A stretch of DNA of 64,000 nt from Anastatus disparis (taxonomy: Eukaryota; Arthropoda; Insecta; Hymenoptera; Eupelmidae): NCBI GenBank assembly GCA_017163975.1, contig JAFFSR010000004.1, positions 8,618,001 through 8,682,000 on the forward strand, given 5' to 3'. The translations under genes were made by a program, and so were the position numbers. Position 1 is the stretch's first letter, and every line of letters starts with the position of its first letter. Positions 1 to 10,980 of this stretch are shown here, one piece after another. The notes beneath the pieces are model-generated. The model saw only the letters and a list, made by a program, of their open reading frames with translations. It ran no database searches and was not told the origin of the DNA.

Positions 1-53
1 GTGACATTTGAACATGCTACTATCAGTAATTATGAAAAAAAATTTTACGAGGG
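1..53 (-). CDS. MULE gene, candidate next exon, truncated by window edge
   Basis: After the donor at 229 the nearest acceptor that keeps the frame open on the minus strand is ATAACAG ending at 54. Reading from 53 to 1 in the required phase gives an open frame without stops (SLVKFFFIITDS...). Only 17 codons are visible and the region has no recognisable motif, so this exon is a proposal only. Confidence 0.3.
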
Positions 54-1537
54 CTGTTATTGTTATATTTCAGATGTAAGTAAAATCTAATTTTTTTTTT
101 CAATATTTGTATTATGCAAGGAAAATTCAATAGTATACATTACTCAATTGTATTCAAGTAGACTATTTTCAATCTTTTTGTGGAAGTATAATTAATTTTA
201 TAAAACAAATGAAAGTAGCAACTACTTACAAATAAATGCGCACGTAGGAGGGCGCTTTTCTAATTTATGGATTAATTGCGCATGAAAAGCTTCTGCACAA
301 TTATTAGTTCTCTTCGACAATCCGAAGATACTAAAGCCTTCTGGTTTAACAATTTTCAACCAAAATCGTTCAAAATATTTGAAAAAGTCTTGTAATTTTT
401 GGCCGATATCTGCTGTCATTTCCGCTTCCGCTTTTATAGAATAATAAGCTTCTTCTATCATATTTGACGGTAGGAATGCTAAAGCTGTTATTCTCTTAAT
501 TAAGAAGCTTAAAGTTTCATTTTCTTTTATATCTTTTGATAAAGGTTTTAGTTTGGCATACAGCGCCTTGAATAAAAATAATAATAATTAATTGTCTAAT
601 GATAAAAATAATAATAATGATATTACGAATAAAAATTATACTCGATCAAAATGAATATTGCACCCAACAGATTTAGCTTGAGGAAATTCTTGTTTTATTG
701 CGGATCGAAGTGGCAGTTCGAAATCTGACATGACGATTTTCAATTCTGAAAATTCCAAAACATTTTTCATCTCTTTGAAAATCGATACATATGCTGTCTC
801 TGTTCTCCTCGACATTATGCACATAAAAATGACTACAACCTATTTATTATATTATTTTTTAAATATAAAAATAATTATTTTTCTTCATAATTTAATTTTT
901 CTTTTAATAATAACTTACAACCCCAGCCCGAATAGCTAAAACATTTAAAAGCTGCATACAATCTTGAATGTTAGGGCGACATTGGAACGTCCCATCTATA
1001 AAACAATGGGTTGTTTTACAAAAAAATTGTTGTAAAAATTCCTTATCATAAAAAATTATATGAAGACATTCATCGTCATCAGTTATAGTTATTGCAGAAA
1101 GCTCTGCAGTAGAGGATTTCAGTATGGTGGAATATTTTTGTTCAATTAATTGTTCACTTAATTGAGCAATACTACTTGGGTTGGGAGGAAAATAGTTTAA
1201 TCGCCACCTTTTCATGCTAGATCTAGCAGTTTCCAATGTTAAAGTTTCTGCGCCTTTAGGAAATCTACAAAACAGCATATAACAATAAGAATATATGAGA
1301 TTAATTTTCTATGAATTGTTTATAAAAATTTACTTTTCGCATGCTTCCGAATATAAGTCTGAAAACTTGTAGTATTTCTGTTTCAGTTGTTCTTCCATCC
1401 ATTCTCTCATTGCTATTTCTTCGTCAATGTCAGTAGAATAGCAATGTTTTGAATGTGGATGGTTTAACGTTAAGTTAACATCACCATCAATTTTGAATGC
1501 TGTACCGTGACACTGTAAAGTGGAGCAATTATAGTAT
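1..1537 (-). CDS. FLYWCH zinc-finger / MULE transposase gene, partial at both ends
   Basis: A Mutator-like (MULE) transposase-type protein, either from a transposon or a host gene derived from one. It would bind DNA through a FLYWCH-type finger and carry the DDE strand-transfer fold. Exons read 1537-1334, 1264-919, 839-642, 566-230 and possibly 53-1. The three certain introns are 69, 79 and 75 bp with GT-AG ends, and the reading frame is kept across all of them. Seen in the protein: Cys-x4-Cys followed by His-Pro-His (FLYWCH type); then the three acidic residues expected of MULE enzymes, in FIDGTF, in IVMSDFE, and in NNCAEAFH; and the Cys-x2-His (CNIH) that follows the second Asp in this family. 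No stop or frameshift interrupts it. The start exon is not found: a splice acceptor lies at 1540-1538. The 3' end runs off the left edge. Domain assignment is from memory of the families; I see no terminal inverted repeats, so mobile element versus domesticated gene stays open. Confidence 0.85.
230..566 (-). CDS. MULE gene exon d: third catalytic acid (NNCAEAFH)
   Basis: Acceptor TTCAAG at 572-567 and donor GTAAGT at 229. It encodes ALYAKLKPLSKDIKEN, then MIEEAYYSIKAEAE, then FGLSKRTNNCAEAFHAQL. The Glu in NNCAEAFH sits where MULE transposases carry the last residue of the DDE triad. The donor leaves one codon base, so the protein continues to the left. Confidence 0.82.
642..839 (-). CDS. MULE gene exon c: second catalytic Asp and CxxH
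   Basis: Acceptor AATAG at 844-840, donor GTATAA at 641; both boundaries are phase 0 and match the neighbours. It encodes VVVIFMCIMSRRTETAYVS, then IVMSDFELPLRSA, then CNIHFDR. The Asp of MSDFE and the CNIH pair are the usual second acid and metal-binding-like residues of the MULE core. Confidence 0.82.
919..1264 (-). CDS. MULE gene exon b: first catalytic Asp
   Basis: Acceptor TTTTGTAG at 1272-1265 and donor GTAAGT at 918. The split Lys codon is completed with the previous exon (AA + A), giving KFPKGAETL. The exon ends in CFIDGTFQCRP...LLNVLAIRAGV. The Asp in FIDGTF is at the place of the first catalytic acid of the MULE/DDE fold. The block SSMKRWRLNYFPPNP resembles the segment between finger and catalytic core in arthropod FLYWCH-MULE proteins. 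Confidence 0.82.
1334..1537 (-). CDS. MULE gene exon a: FLYWCH-type zinc finger
   Basis: Preceded by the acceptor TTTTCAG at 1544-1538 and ended by a GTAAAT donor at 1333. It encodes YYNC-STLQC, then about 18 residues, then HPH. This matches the C-terminal half of a FLYWCH finger (W/Y-x-C...C...HxH); the upstream F/L/Y part should be in the missing preceding exon. A charged stretch follows (EEIAMREWMEEQL). The exon starts with the last base of a codon and ends after two bases. Confidence 0.78.
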
Positions 1538-1540
1538 CTG

Positions 1541-4480
1541 AAAATAATTGTAAAAAACGTTATCTTTGTGTAAACTTGAAATTTTTTTTCACCAACTTAA
1601 TTTGGACAAAAATTATGTGAAATGCCAATAAAAAAATTAAAACAATATTATATATAAAAATTATATTAACAATGAAATGAGATTAAATTGTTAATACAAA
1701 ATAAAAACATTATAAACGAATGATCGAAAAGAATACATTTTTGTGTTAACTTGAATGTGTTTTGATAAAATATTTAAAAGCAAAATATTAATTTTGTAAA
1801 AAATGACGCGTAAAATTATAAAAATTTTATAAAAAGTTTAATACAACTAAAAAAATTATTACATTTTTATAAATGTAATAATTTTTTAATTATATGTAAA
1901 AAAAATACCTGTTTTAAGACAGACAAATTATTAATAGTATTTATTTGAAATAGAAAAAAGTGTAAATAATATAATTCTAATAATTTTAAATAATAATGTA
2001 TAATAAAAGAGTTGAATAAAATAATTATTGTATGAAAAATTATTTTGTTTGTTAAGGCAACTTCGGAATTTTGGTTACGTTAAATTGTATACTTTACAAA
2101 TATATACTTTTCATATATGAGATTTTTCATTTTTTTCATATTTTACATCATTTTCAGAAACCCACAGAATGGTGGCAAACTTACAAATATAGACAATTGT
2201 ACAAACTAAAAGCGTCATTTAGACAATATTAAATGAAAATGTAGTCTAACCTCCGAAGTCGTCTTATACATATTTATATTAAGTGACAAACATTTGACAC
2301 ATGAATAAATAATGTAATTTTAATATCTTCTACTCTCGGAATAATCGGATGATGATAAACATCTTTTAAAAGAAAGTTTCTTAATTATTTTTTAAATTAG
2401 GCTAAAATTTTAAAATAAAGAGAAACAATAAAAAATACAACAATTGTTGCCATATATTAGTTTGCAGATATTGTTTGTACAGCACTTCGGTGGTTGGCAC
2501 AAGTGCAAACAAGCAATGATATTATATTAAATATTATATTTTAGCGAGATTATCTTTTTAATATCCAATTTGACTGAATATAAATTATTAAAATTGTTTC
2601 ATATGAATTATTAAAATTGTTTCATATGAATTATTAAATCTTAATTGCATAAATAATTGGATATATGTTTATTAAAATAAAACTATATTTTAGGATGGAT
2701 TGAATAACGTTTAATTAAGTTTCAAACAATAAAATATTTTGCAATTAACATAACATTGCATATTTAAATGTATTGAACGTATTATCGTATATAAGGGTTT
2801 TTATTAGAGGTACAAAATAAAATACAAATTAAATAATTTGTTCCTAAAATAAGTTGGATGATCGTAAAGTACAATACTCTTAAACCTTTAGAGGGGCAAA
2901 TGTAACGCAGAAAAAGATACATTTTTTTCATTGTTTATGTAATGACGATTGTAAAATACATTATTATTACAAAAATAATATAGAAGCGTTCAAATATATT
3001 ATTAATGTGTATAAAAAAGTTATTTCATATTAATATTATACAATAAATCGTAGTTATAGCGAAAAAACCAAAGAAATCGAGGTGGGAAGTATACTTTACA
3101 CCGCCCCTGAAACAGTTTAAATACACACGAAAAACAAAATTTCATGATGATTGAATAATTGAACGATTGCAGAGTTACAATATAATCATTTCATCTCTGT
3201 AATATTAAAATGTAGCATTAAATTCATTCATTGTTACAATTGTCATAAAAAAAAAATTGTTTGAAAACTTTAAATGAAATATGTTGCATTTTATTGTTGA
3301 CCTATGATCAAAATAAATTTGTTTTTAAAGGAAAAAAGTATTTTTTTTTGTTAAAAGTTTGGACACAGTTCCATTATTTTTTCAAATTATCACCAAAAAT
3401 CGAATCGTCAATGAAATTTACTTTATGCTGTTGTTTCATTCTCTTCGTTTCAATATAAAATAATTGATTGTGAAATGCATTCCGCATTGAAAAACCTATT
3501 ACATATAATCACGAAAGTGTGAAAATATTAGTGATATATGTGATTTTGAAACGTCTTCAAAGAAATAAAACTAAATAAATGTCTTTTTATCTACAAAGCA
3601 TTTTTCTTCTCTTTAAAATTTCTTTTATTTTAATTTCCTTTGTTAAAAAAACTTTGAAATGGCCATAAATTCAGCAATTGCAAACCGCGTTGTTTTCAAA
3701 CAATTGAGATTTTACCCATTTTTAAACTCTTACTTATTTTTTTACTGCATTTTCTATAATTGGGATGAAATATACTTCATGTATTTCCGAATACAGTATT
3801 ATTTCATAAATATATTAAAGCATTTATTTTTATTAATTTTTTTTATTAAAGAATTTTAAGAATTCAATGGCTGTCACACAAATCGTCATGACTAATTCGT
3901 CATAATAAAAATCATGTCATTGAAATTGAGATGTTATCGGTATTGAATTTCGCAAAAACTGTTAAATTACTTTTCCTATAAGTAATATGAAAGTACTGAG
4001 TATCTCCTTACTTATAATTCCAAAAAAAGTTGTACAAATAAATATTTACATGCATACAATGTTGGTGTTTCAAATTAAAATATGATCTGTTTATATTCAC
4101 GAATATAACAATAATTTTTCTGAACAATTTTAAGCAATTCTATTATCCCGGCTCTATGTACTAAAAAGAGTTCCACGCATTTATAACTGATTAAGAACGT
4201 TATTTATAAAAAATAATATTTTTATGTTTTCAAGTTACAGCTATTTTACAAACTTTGAAAGTTAATAAAATAAAGGATTTTCTTGGTAATAAAACAATTG
4301 TTTACAAACTATATAAAAATGTTTGAAATGCACAAGTTTGTATTAATTTAAGGACATTGCTGTATGAAGATAAATGTGGACACAGCTGCATTAACTTTCA
4401 AATTATGATTGTTTACAATATTCTGGATTCACGTGTCTTTTCAACATACTTTATAATACTCAAACAAAAAAATGTTAGAA
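1541..4480. other. AT-rich non-coding stretch
   Basis: Lies upstream of the minus-strand MULE gene. It should contain that gene's first exon(s), but I could not find a donor with a convincing open frame and the correct phase. A short direct duplication of about 25 bp (AATTGTTTCATATGAATTATT) occurs at 2590-2637. Open frames at 3261-3458 and 3659-3859 have no protein-like composition. Nothing else is supported. Confidence 0.5.
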
Positions 4481-4652
4481 TCCTCTGTAAGAAATGAAAT
4501 CATTTTTTGGTCATGTTTTATTGGTCAACACATATTAAAATTAAATTTATCTAGAAATTCTGGAAATACTTAAAACATACTTTTTAGATAAGTGTCATTT
4601 TCAAATGTTTTAACCAATAAAACATGAAAAAAAATGTCTAATTTTCTTGCAG
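4481..4652. repeat. Old copy of the 171-bp foldback family
   Basis: Imperfect inverted repeat of 172 bp. The left arm holds CATTTTTTGGTCATG and TATTGGTCAACACAT. The right arm, reverse-complemented, holds CATTTTTTTTCATG and TATTGGTTAAAACAT, and both continue to TTATCTA. Its length and arm sequence match the much cleaner hairpin at 44356-44526, so both appear to be one non-autonomous foldback family. This copy is diverged by many substitutions. Confidence 0.7.
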
Positions 4653-4721
4653 GTTAATAAAACGTTTAATACGTGGTCAAATGCGATATCGTTTGGAAAA
4701 TCAACCATAAAAGTTTCAATG

Positions 4722-5758
4722 TACACTGCCCTCCACATCCTTTTGCGCACCCAAAGACAAAATTGTTGAACTCAGCAGCTAAAAGCCGTATCTCATAAAT
4801 ACGACGGCGTTGGAAAGAGCAGGTGAAAAAGCTTTGAAAATACTATTGTAGACTTTAAAAAGTTAAAATGAAGTCGTTTTAAAAATTTAAAAAGTATTAA
4901 AAAAATGCAAAAATATTTGTCATTTTTTAATTTGCTGCAGATTCAGATATAATAATTGTTGCTTAAAAAAACTAACTGGGTTTCAAAGGGTATTTATTTA
5001 GCTTAAAAATGAGAGGTCAAGCATTTGTTGTTAGCATTTTTTACCAGAGTTACAACAATTTTTATTAAAAAACACGTTTTTCTTTGAAATGTGAATATTC
5101 AGAAAAGTAAGCGAGATAAAACAAAAACTTCTGAAAAAATTTTTTATTTTACTTATAGAAAACAGATTTTCAGTTTAAAATAAAATTAAAACGAAAACAA
5201 TTTTATCGACTTTTTTGTTTATAAATTTTTGATAATTTTTTCATAGATCGAAAATATGAAAAATATTTTTTCGTTCGAATTATATTTTAAACTGCAGATG
5301 TTTTCTATAAGTTTAAGTGCACCTTTTTTTTATGTAAATTATTTTTTTATCGCTTGATTTTTTAAATATTAACATTTGAAATAAAACGTGTTTTTTAACA
5401 AAAAATGCTGTAACTTGTCAAAAATTACAAAAACAAATACTTGACCCTTCATTTTAACGCAGAATAAATACGCTATTTAACCCACTTGGTTTTTTAAAGC
5501 TACGATTACTGGATCTAGATCTGCAACAAATAAAAAAAAAAAAATTTTTTTGTCTTTTTTTTCATCGTTTTTAAGTGTTTTAAACGACTTACATAAAAGT
5601 TTTTTCAAGTCCACAATAGTATTTTCTAAAGCTTTTCACCTGCTCTTTCGAATGCCGTTATACTTTTGGAGCTACGAGTTTTAAGTGCTGAACAATAAAA
5701 TTTTTTATCTCTTACAATTGTTTCTTTGGGTGCTCAAAAGCATGTGGAGGTCAGTGTA
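4722..5758. mobile_element. Approximately 1-kb full-length foldback element, TA-CACTG ends
   Basis: The left half, TA-CACTGCCCTCCACATCC, reads as the reverse complement of the right half, TA-CACTGACCTCCACATGC. Matching continues along both arms through landmarks such as GCACCCAAAGA, GAGCAGGTGAAA, AATACTATTGT, GCAGAT, GGTCAAG and AAAAACACGTTTT, towards a small centre near 5195-5245. The whole element is therefore one long imperfect palindrome. It ends in CACTG...CAGTG inside TA dinucleotides, typical of Tc1/mariner-type non-autonomous elements (class assignment is inference). No coding capacity. Confidence 0.85.
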
Positions 5759-6450
5759 TCTTATCCGGCTTTTCATGAAAATATGAAGTCAAATATTGTC
5801 ATAATAAGAAATTGTAAGATGTACTTGGCGACGCTGCTTCTTACAGTGCAATAAAGAAAGAGAGAACGACATTTGTAAAAACCTACGAGACGAATTAAAT
5901 AATATACGACGATCATGTAGAAATATCTATAATAAAATATGTTAATATTACGTGCATGAATTAAAAATGTATGATGATGAAAAGATGTAACAAAATTTCG
6001 TTAATTTAGGTAAGTATTAAACCATAATTGTTACAGGAAAACATGCTTAAAAATTTGGCTGAAATCAGAAACATCACATACAACGTTCGTTGATGTTACT
6101 ATTAATTTATCTAATTTTTAAACGCTAAATGCATTTTAGAAACAATCATTATAAATAAAATGTTAAAACAAAGATAATGTTACTTTATAAGTCAATTTTG
6201 TTGAAAATTCGAATGTTGCAATTATTTGAAAATACTACAAAATATCAGCAAACGACGCTGATATTTTGGTCTTGAATAAATTAATAAAAACGCCTATAAT
6301 CTTAAAAATGTTGAAATTGTGGCTAAGAACTTACATATAGTACCGCCATAACATTGCAAAGAAACCACTATATCCAGTAGTTTTGAAGAGCACTTTCTTT
6401 CTCATATATGTGTTTCAAGATTAATATATATATATATTTTTATATATATA

Positions 6451-6502
<52 letters not shown>

Positions 6503-6838
6503 ATTTGTATTTGATTAATTGCATTGTTAACAAATAGATGAGTTGACAGCAAAAATACGATTAAATATTAATAAACCTGAAAATAAGTCGAAAGTTCAAA
6601 AATAAATTACATTTTTATCTTTTCAGAAACGCTTAAAAGTTGTTAATATTTACATTCTAAAAAATCGTGCAAATTAAAAAACAAAAAAGCGCGAGCAAAG
6701 TTGCAAAAGAAAATGAAACAAAAATTATTATTCTAAAAACAAACGCCGCCAATTGCTTTGGCGAAATGCTTTCATAGAGCATATTGACTTGAAGTACTTT
6801 CATATTAAATTTTAAAATATTATTTTAATGTCAATGTT
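5759..6838. other. AT-rich non-coding stretch
   Basis: No recognisable gene. Contains the TA microsatellite listed separately at 6426-6500. Nothing else supported. Confidence 0.5.
6426..6500. repeat. (TA)n microsatellite
   Basis: Nearly pure TA dinucleotide run, interrupted by a few extra T residues in its first half. Confidence 0.95.
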
Positions 6839-6916
6839 TCTATCCACTGCATGAAAGGCTGTCTTAAGATCTACGAAAACTATATACATTTTATTCTTCC
6901 TTATTTTTGCAATTAG
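6839..6916 (-). pseudogene. LINE reverse-transcriptase fragment (motif A)
   Basis: The minus strand reads LIAKIRKNKMY, then IVFVDLKTAFHAVDR. This is the F-x-D-x-x-x-A-F-D-x-V motif of non-LTR reverse transcriptases: the catalytic Asp (FVD) is kept, while the second Asp (usually AFD) is His here. The frame opens upstream only for a few more codons and no other RT motif is visible. It is a short dead remnant of a LINE rather than a gene. Confidence 0.7.
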
Positions 6917-6929
6917 CATTATGTGATTT

Positions 6930-7710
6930 TTTGATGCTCTACAATTAAAACTATGCTAAGAAAAGTAATTTTGCAAATATAATTTTCTTTAGACAATAAC
7001 GAATAACTTGCATATAAATTTTAGAGCAATTTCATCGTGTAATTTACCAAAAAAAAATACAAATGAAAAATAATAATTTTTTACAAGTTTTCAAAATGCT
7101 TTAAAATTATAACTGTGCCGAGAAAATACATTTTCAGAAGATTTGTTTATTTAGACTATCGCAAATAATTCCCGTGAAAAATTTTAAGCTAATTCATCGA
7201 GTAGTTAACGTACAATCATAAAAAAAATGACAAATGAATGTTTTTCATAATTTAAAAAATACTCCAAAATTAAAACTGCGCTACAAAAATAAGTTTCCCG
7301 AAGGTCGTTTTCTTCAGACAGTAGCGAATAACTTGGATGTACATTTAACCGCAAATTTATCTAGTTATTTTCGTAAATTAAAAGAAAAATAAAAAAAAAA
7401 TGTTTTTCCACATTTTGAAAACTGTATAAAATTAGTGCGCTAAGAAAATCAGTTTACAAAAGTTTCTCTTCATTTGGCAGTCGCATAAAAATTTTCAAGA
7501 AAAAAATTTTCATTAAAAATTTTCTTGGAGTACATTACGTAAAATAACAAGAAATTTTAAATCATGTTTTTAAAATTCTTAAAATGGCAAAAAAAATACG
7601 CTGAGAAAACCAATTTTCAATAGCTTCCGCGCCAGTTAGATAAATAACTAAATTTCATGAAAAATTTTAAGCAAATCCGTCGAGTACTTCTCGAGATCTA
7701 ACTAAAGTAC
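6930..7710. repeat. Diverged tandem repeat, about 165-bp period, five units
   Basis: Five successive units share the order: TTTAAAATTA-AAACTG-GC-GAGAAAA, then TTTTC-GAAG-TT-TTT-AGACAAT-CGAATAACTT, then AAAATTTTAAGC-AATTCATCGAGTA. They start near 6940, 7095, 7260, 7425 and 7580. Similarity between units is clear by eye but substitutions and indels are many. The last unit ends at CGAGTACTTCTCGAG, just before the CA microsatellite. Function unknown; it may be part of an old transposon. Confidence 0.6.
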
Positions 7711-7716
7711 TGAAAT

Positions 7717-7758
<42 letters not shown>

Positions 7759-7804
7759 CACGCACACACACACGCACGCACGCACGCACACACACACACA
7801 CATC
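7717..7804. repeat. (CA)n / (CGCA)n microsatellite
   Basis: A run of CA dinucleotides with an internal CGCA-rich section, flanked by CTGAAATCTCACA on the left and CATCCACATAAATACAGACA on the right. Confidence 0.95.
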
Positions 7805-8553
7805 CACATAAATACAGACATTTAATCTAAACCACTTTTTTCGACTTCCTGAGTCAAACATGTATAAATAGATGAAAAAATAAAAAAAAATTTTATTATC
7901 AATACAATGCTTTATTTATGAGAAAGCAAAAACAAAACAAAGGACTGCGGCGAAACTACAATAAGAACTTGAGAAATAAAATAAAATATTTTGTAACGTA
8001 ATAATAAAACAATAAATATAAAAAGTATTTATTTGAATACATTCTGAAATTAAATGTCATTAAAATATAATTATTTTAATAGTTTAATTAAATGCATTCA
8101 AAATAACATTTTAAAATTGTTAGATCAGGTGAAGAGTATACGGCTACTAGGAAAGATTTAATGAAGATGTTAGAACAGAAAATCGAAGATAAAACAATTT
8201 AAAATTATGATATTAATCGTTAAAAGGCAAATATAAATTAAATAATTAAGTGAAGCAAAAGTGAAAAATATTAACGAAAAAATAAAACTTTTAGGAATAG
8301 TGAGTTTATAATTGCAATAGATTATAATTTGTAACTTATAGAACTTTCAGAAGAGTAGTTATGAAATGTGTAGTAAGTATGCTCATTTTCTGGAAAATAT
8401 TATTTTTTTACTATTAAAGTATTATGCGAATTAAAACTTACAACACAATGATAATATTTAAAAAAAATATTAATTAAACGTAAACGAAACAATTGAATAA
8501 GTGATTGTGGCAATCGTGATCCGATGGATTTTAAACAAAAAGTGAAATATTAT
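7805..8553. other. AT-rich non-coding stretch
   Basis: No gene-like frame, hairpin or repeat that I can support. Confidence 0.5.
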
Positions 8554-9102
8554 TACACTGATCACAGATTTTAGTTAGCACAACCAAATTTTGCAGTAAC
8601 AGTTACAAACGTCGTGTAATAACATTAGTTCAGTTACGAATACTCAAGAAAGTGAGTAAAAGCAGCTTTTTCTTATAAATCATAAATGTTTTATTTAAAA
8701 TAAATACATTATTTAAAATTGAATCTGTCAATAAAATATAGATGTAATATATAATTTATGAATTTCTAGGTTGTTTATATAAATCTATAATTACTTAAAC
8801 TTAAAAAAATCAATGACAAAAATGAAGGTTAGCTTAAATATTAATAAAATATTGAAGAAATTGACAAATATTTCACTCTGTTCATTCATTTTTAAAACTA
8901 TTAGCATTTATTATGCTATATAAACAATTAAAATCTTTAATAAATGATTTGGCTAAGAAAAATAAAATAATATCTATCAAGTCCAGTAAACTATTTTTAC
9001 TCGTCTTGATGAGTAATGATTACTGAACGCTTGTTGTTGCACGACGTCAGTAACGGTTACTGCTACATTTGCTTGTGCTAACTGAAATCTGCGCTCAGTG
9101 TA
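8554..9102. mobile_element. Non-autonomous TIR element, 549 bp, TA-CACTG ends
   Basis: Terminal inverted repeats of about 110 bp. The left end has TACACTGATCACAGATTTTA, GTTAGCACAA and GCAGTAACAGTTAC. The right end, reverse-complemented, has TACACTGAGCGCAGATTTCA, GTTAGCACAA and GCAGTAACCGTTAC. Further matches include ACGTCGTG and GAGTAAAA. TA at both ends is consistent with a TA target duplication (Tc1/mariner-like). The AT-rich interior does not encode a transposase. Confidence 0.85.
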
Positions 9103-9442
9103 TAATTAAATAATTCGCATGCTGAAAAATCTTCTTGACTTTGGATTTACATACTTAACTTTTTTTAATATTTGTTAAAATGTTTGGAGAAGCGTATTGT
9201 CATTAATATAATCAAACGGAAATTTCCTATAAATGAAATATTTAATAATACAAACCATGAAAGTTTGAAATTAAAATCATAATAAATATTACTATTAACG
9301 AAATTGCAAAGCTTTATAATAATTTAAAAGCTCATCACGATAATAAGTTAATTAAGAAAATCTGAAAAGAACACTACATCTGTACTCTAAATTATTGACT
9401 ATCTTAAAATTTTACTGAAAAATTTACGGTAAAGAAATCCAT

Positions 9443-9642
9443 TAGCTTGTAGCATGTACCATGAAGATTATGTAGTTTGATTTATAAATAAATTTATTAA
9501 ATGGTTTTTAATATTTTATTATATTGGATGCAAGATCGCAAAATTTTCCTTTATAATGTTGAAGCCAAAAATTCTCAATAACTAATAAATAAATGCATTT
9601 AAAAATAAAAGTGAATAATGTTCATGGTACATGCTACGAGCT
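9443..9642. repeat. 200-bp inverted-repeat element
   Basis: The first 26 bp contain AGCTTGTAGCATGTACCATG. The last 26 bp, reverse-complemented, contain AGCTCGTAGCATGTACCATG. The interior is AT-rich and unmatched. It looks like a small MITE; no clear target duplication was seen. Confidence 0.6.
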
Positions 9643-10980
9643 CATGCATATCGTTTCCGGAAATTTTGAAATCAAATAAAAATATAGACAATATTCATGA
9701 GTAGAGGTGTTATGTTCCTTTTCGTCGCCTTAAGATTAGATTTGAATTTCTAAATAATACGATTTCACAGATTATATTGTACATTATTAATATTTAATTA
9801 ACTTCACTAAATAAATATACGTAAAAAGTAAACAAATGTTTCTGAATGAAAGTTCTTCATTACATAGAAGTACATATGCGTACAAAAAATACAAAAGTTG
9901 TATAACACAAAGAAAAATTATAATATAAACACTTATCATTATATGTATGCTTAATAATTTTATGGATTTTCATGTACTTATTCAAAATGAAAAAATACCT
10001 TGTAATGATACTAATATACCGGAATTTCATTGCAAGATATAAAGATTTTGATAAATATATTAAATGTTTAGCAACGTTATTAAAAATAAAATATACTTAT
10101 AGGAGTTATAAGTAATATTGTACTGTAAATCAATCCTTCATATTGTATAAAAAAATATAATTTTACAAATTTAGATATAAAACATATAAATAGTAAAAAA
10201 ATTTTCTTTTCAAATAATTTCTCTATAAAATAAATTTTAATGAAAAAAATATTATAATTGTGGTATCATTGACGCAGTACATAGCCGAATATCAATAGAT
10301 GAACTATTTAAAAAATATGAACATATTAGGGTGTGTTATTAAATTCTATTTTTGTATAAATAAAACTTACTTTCCTCCTTCTAATAATCTTAAAAAGGGT
10401 AAGTTGCAAATTTGTTGTTAAGACTTAAACGGCCGGGATTTAAGAGGTCAGTATTTTCTGACTTATGAGGGAAAAGTCCCCCACTTTTGACTAAACTATT
10501 GACAAATGTAAGCGAGTCATTGGTATGACTTCTGAAGGCGTCATCTTGGCCCTCTAAGGGTTAATATATATGTTTATTATTTTATTAAATACAAATGTGA
10601 AATGACCATCTACAGGATGTTTGACCCAATATAAACAATAGTAATCCATAGTATTAAAATAAGTTTATAATTAGGAGTATATCTCTTGTCTAGATATAAT
10701 AAAAAAAAATTTAATAATGTAAATACGAAATAAAAAAGTAATATTTTTTTAATTAACAATATGAAAAAGTGACAGGAATAATAATAAGATTCACTTCATA
10801 CTTATGAAATACAATACTTTGTTTTATGTTAAATGTTGATATTTTGCTTGAAAAATACTTGTTTATGAAGCATAATATTTTTTATGTATAAATTTAGTTG
10901 ATGTTATAATTAATATCATTAGATTTGTTTTTTAAATATAAAATTTAAATAGAGTAATTTTTTATTTAAAATGATAGTAT
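9643..10980. other. AT-rich non-coding stretch with a GC-richer island
   Basis: Mostly featureless. At about 10380-10562 the composition changes (AAACGGCCGGGATT, GGGAAAAGTCCCCCACTTTTG, GGCCCTCTAAGGGTT), which suggests an old insertion. I could not find its ends or a family. Confidence 0.4.

Noticed and set aside
7717..7804. CRISPR-like regular repeat
   Set aside because: It is a simple CA/CGCA microsatellite without spacers; no array of repeat-spacer type exists in the window.
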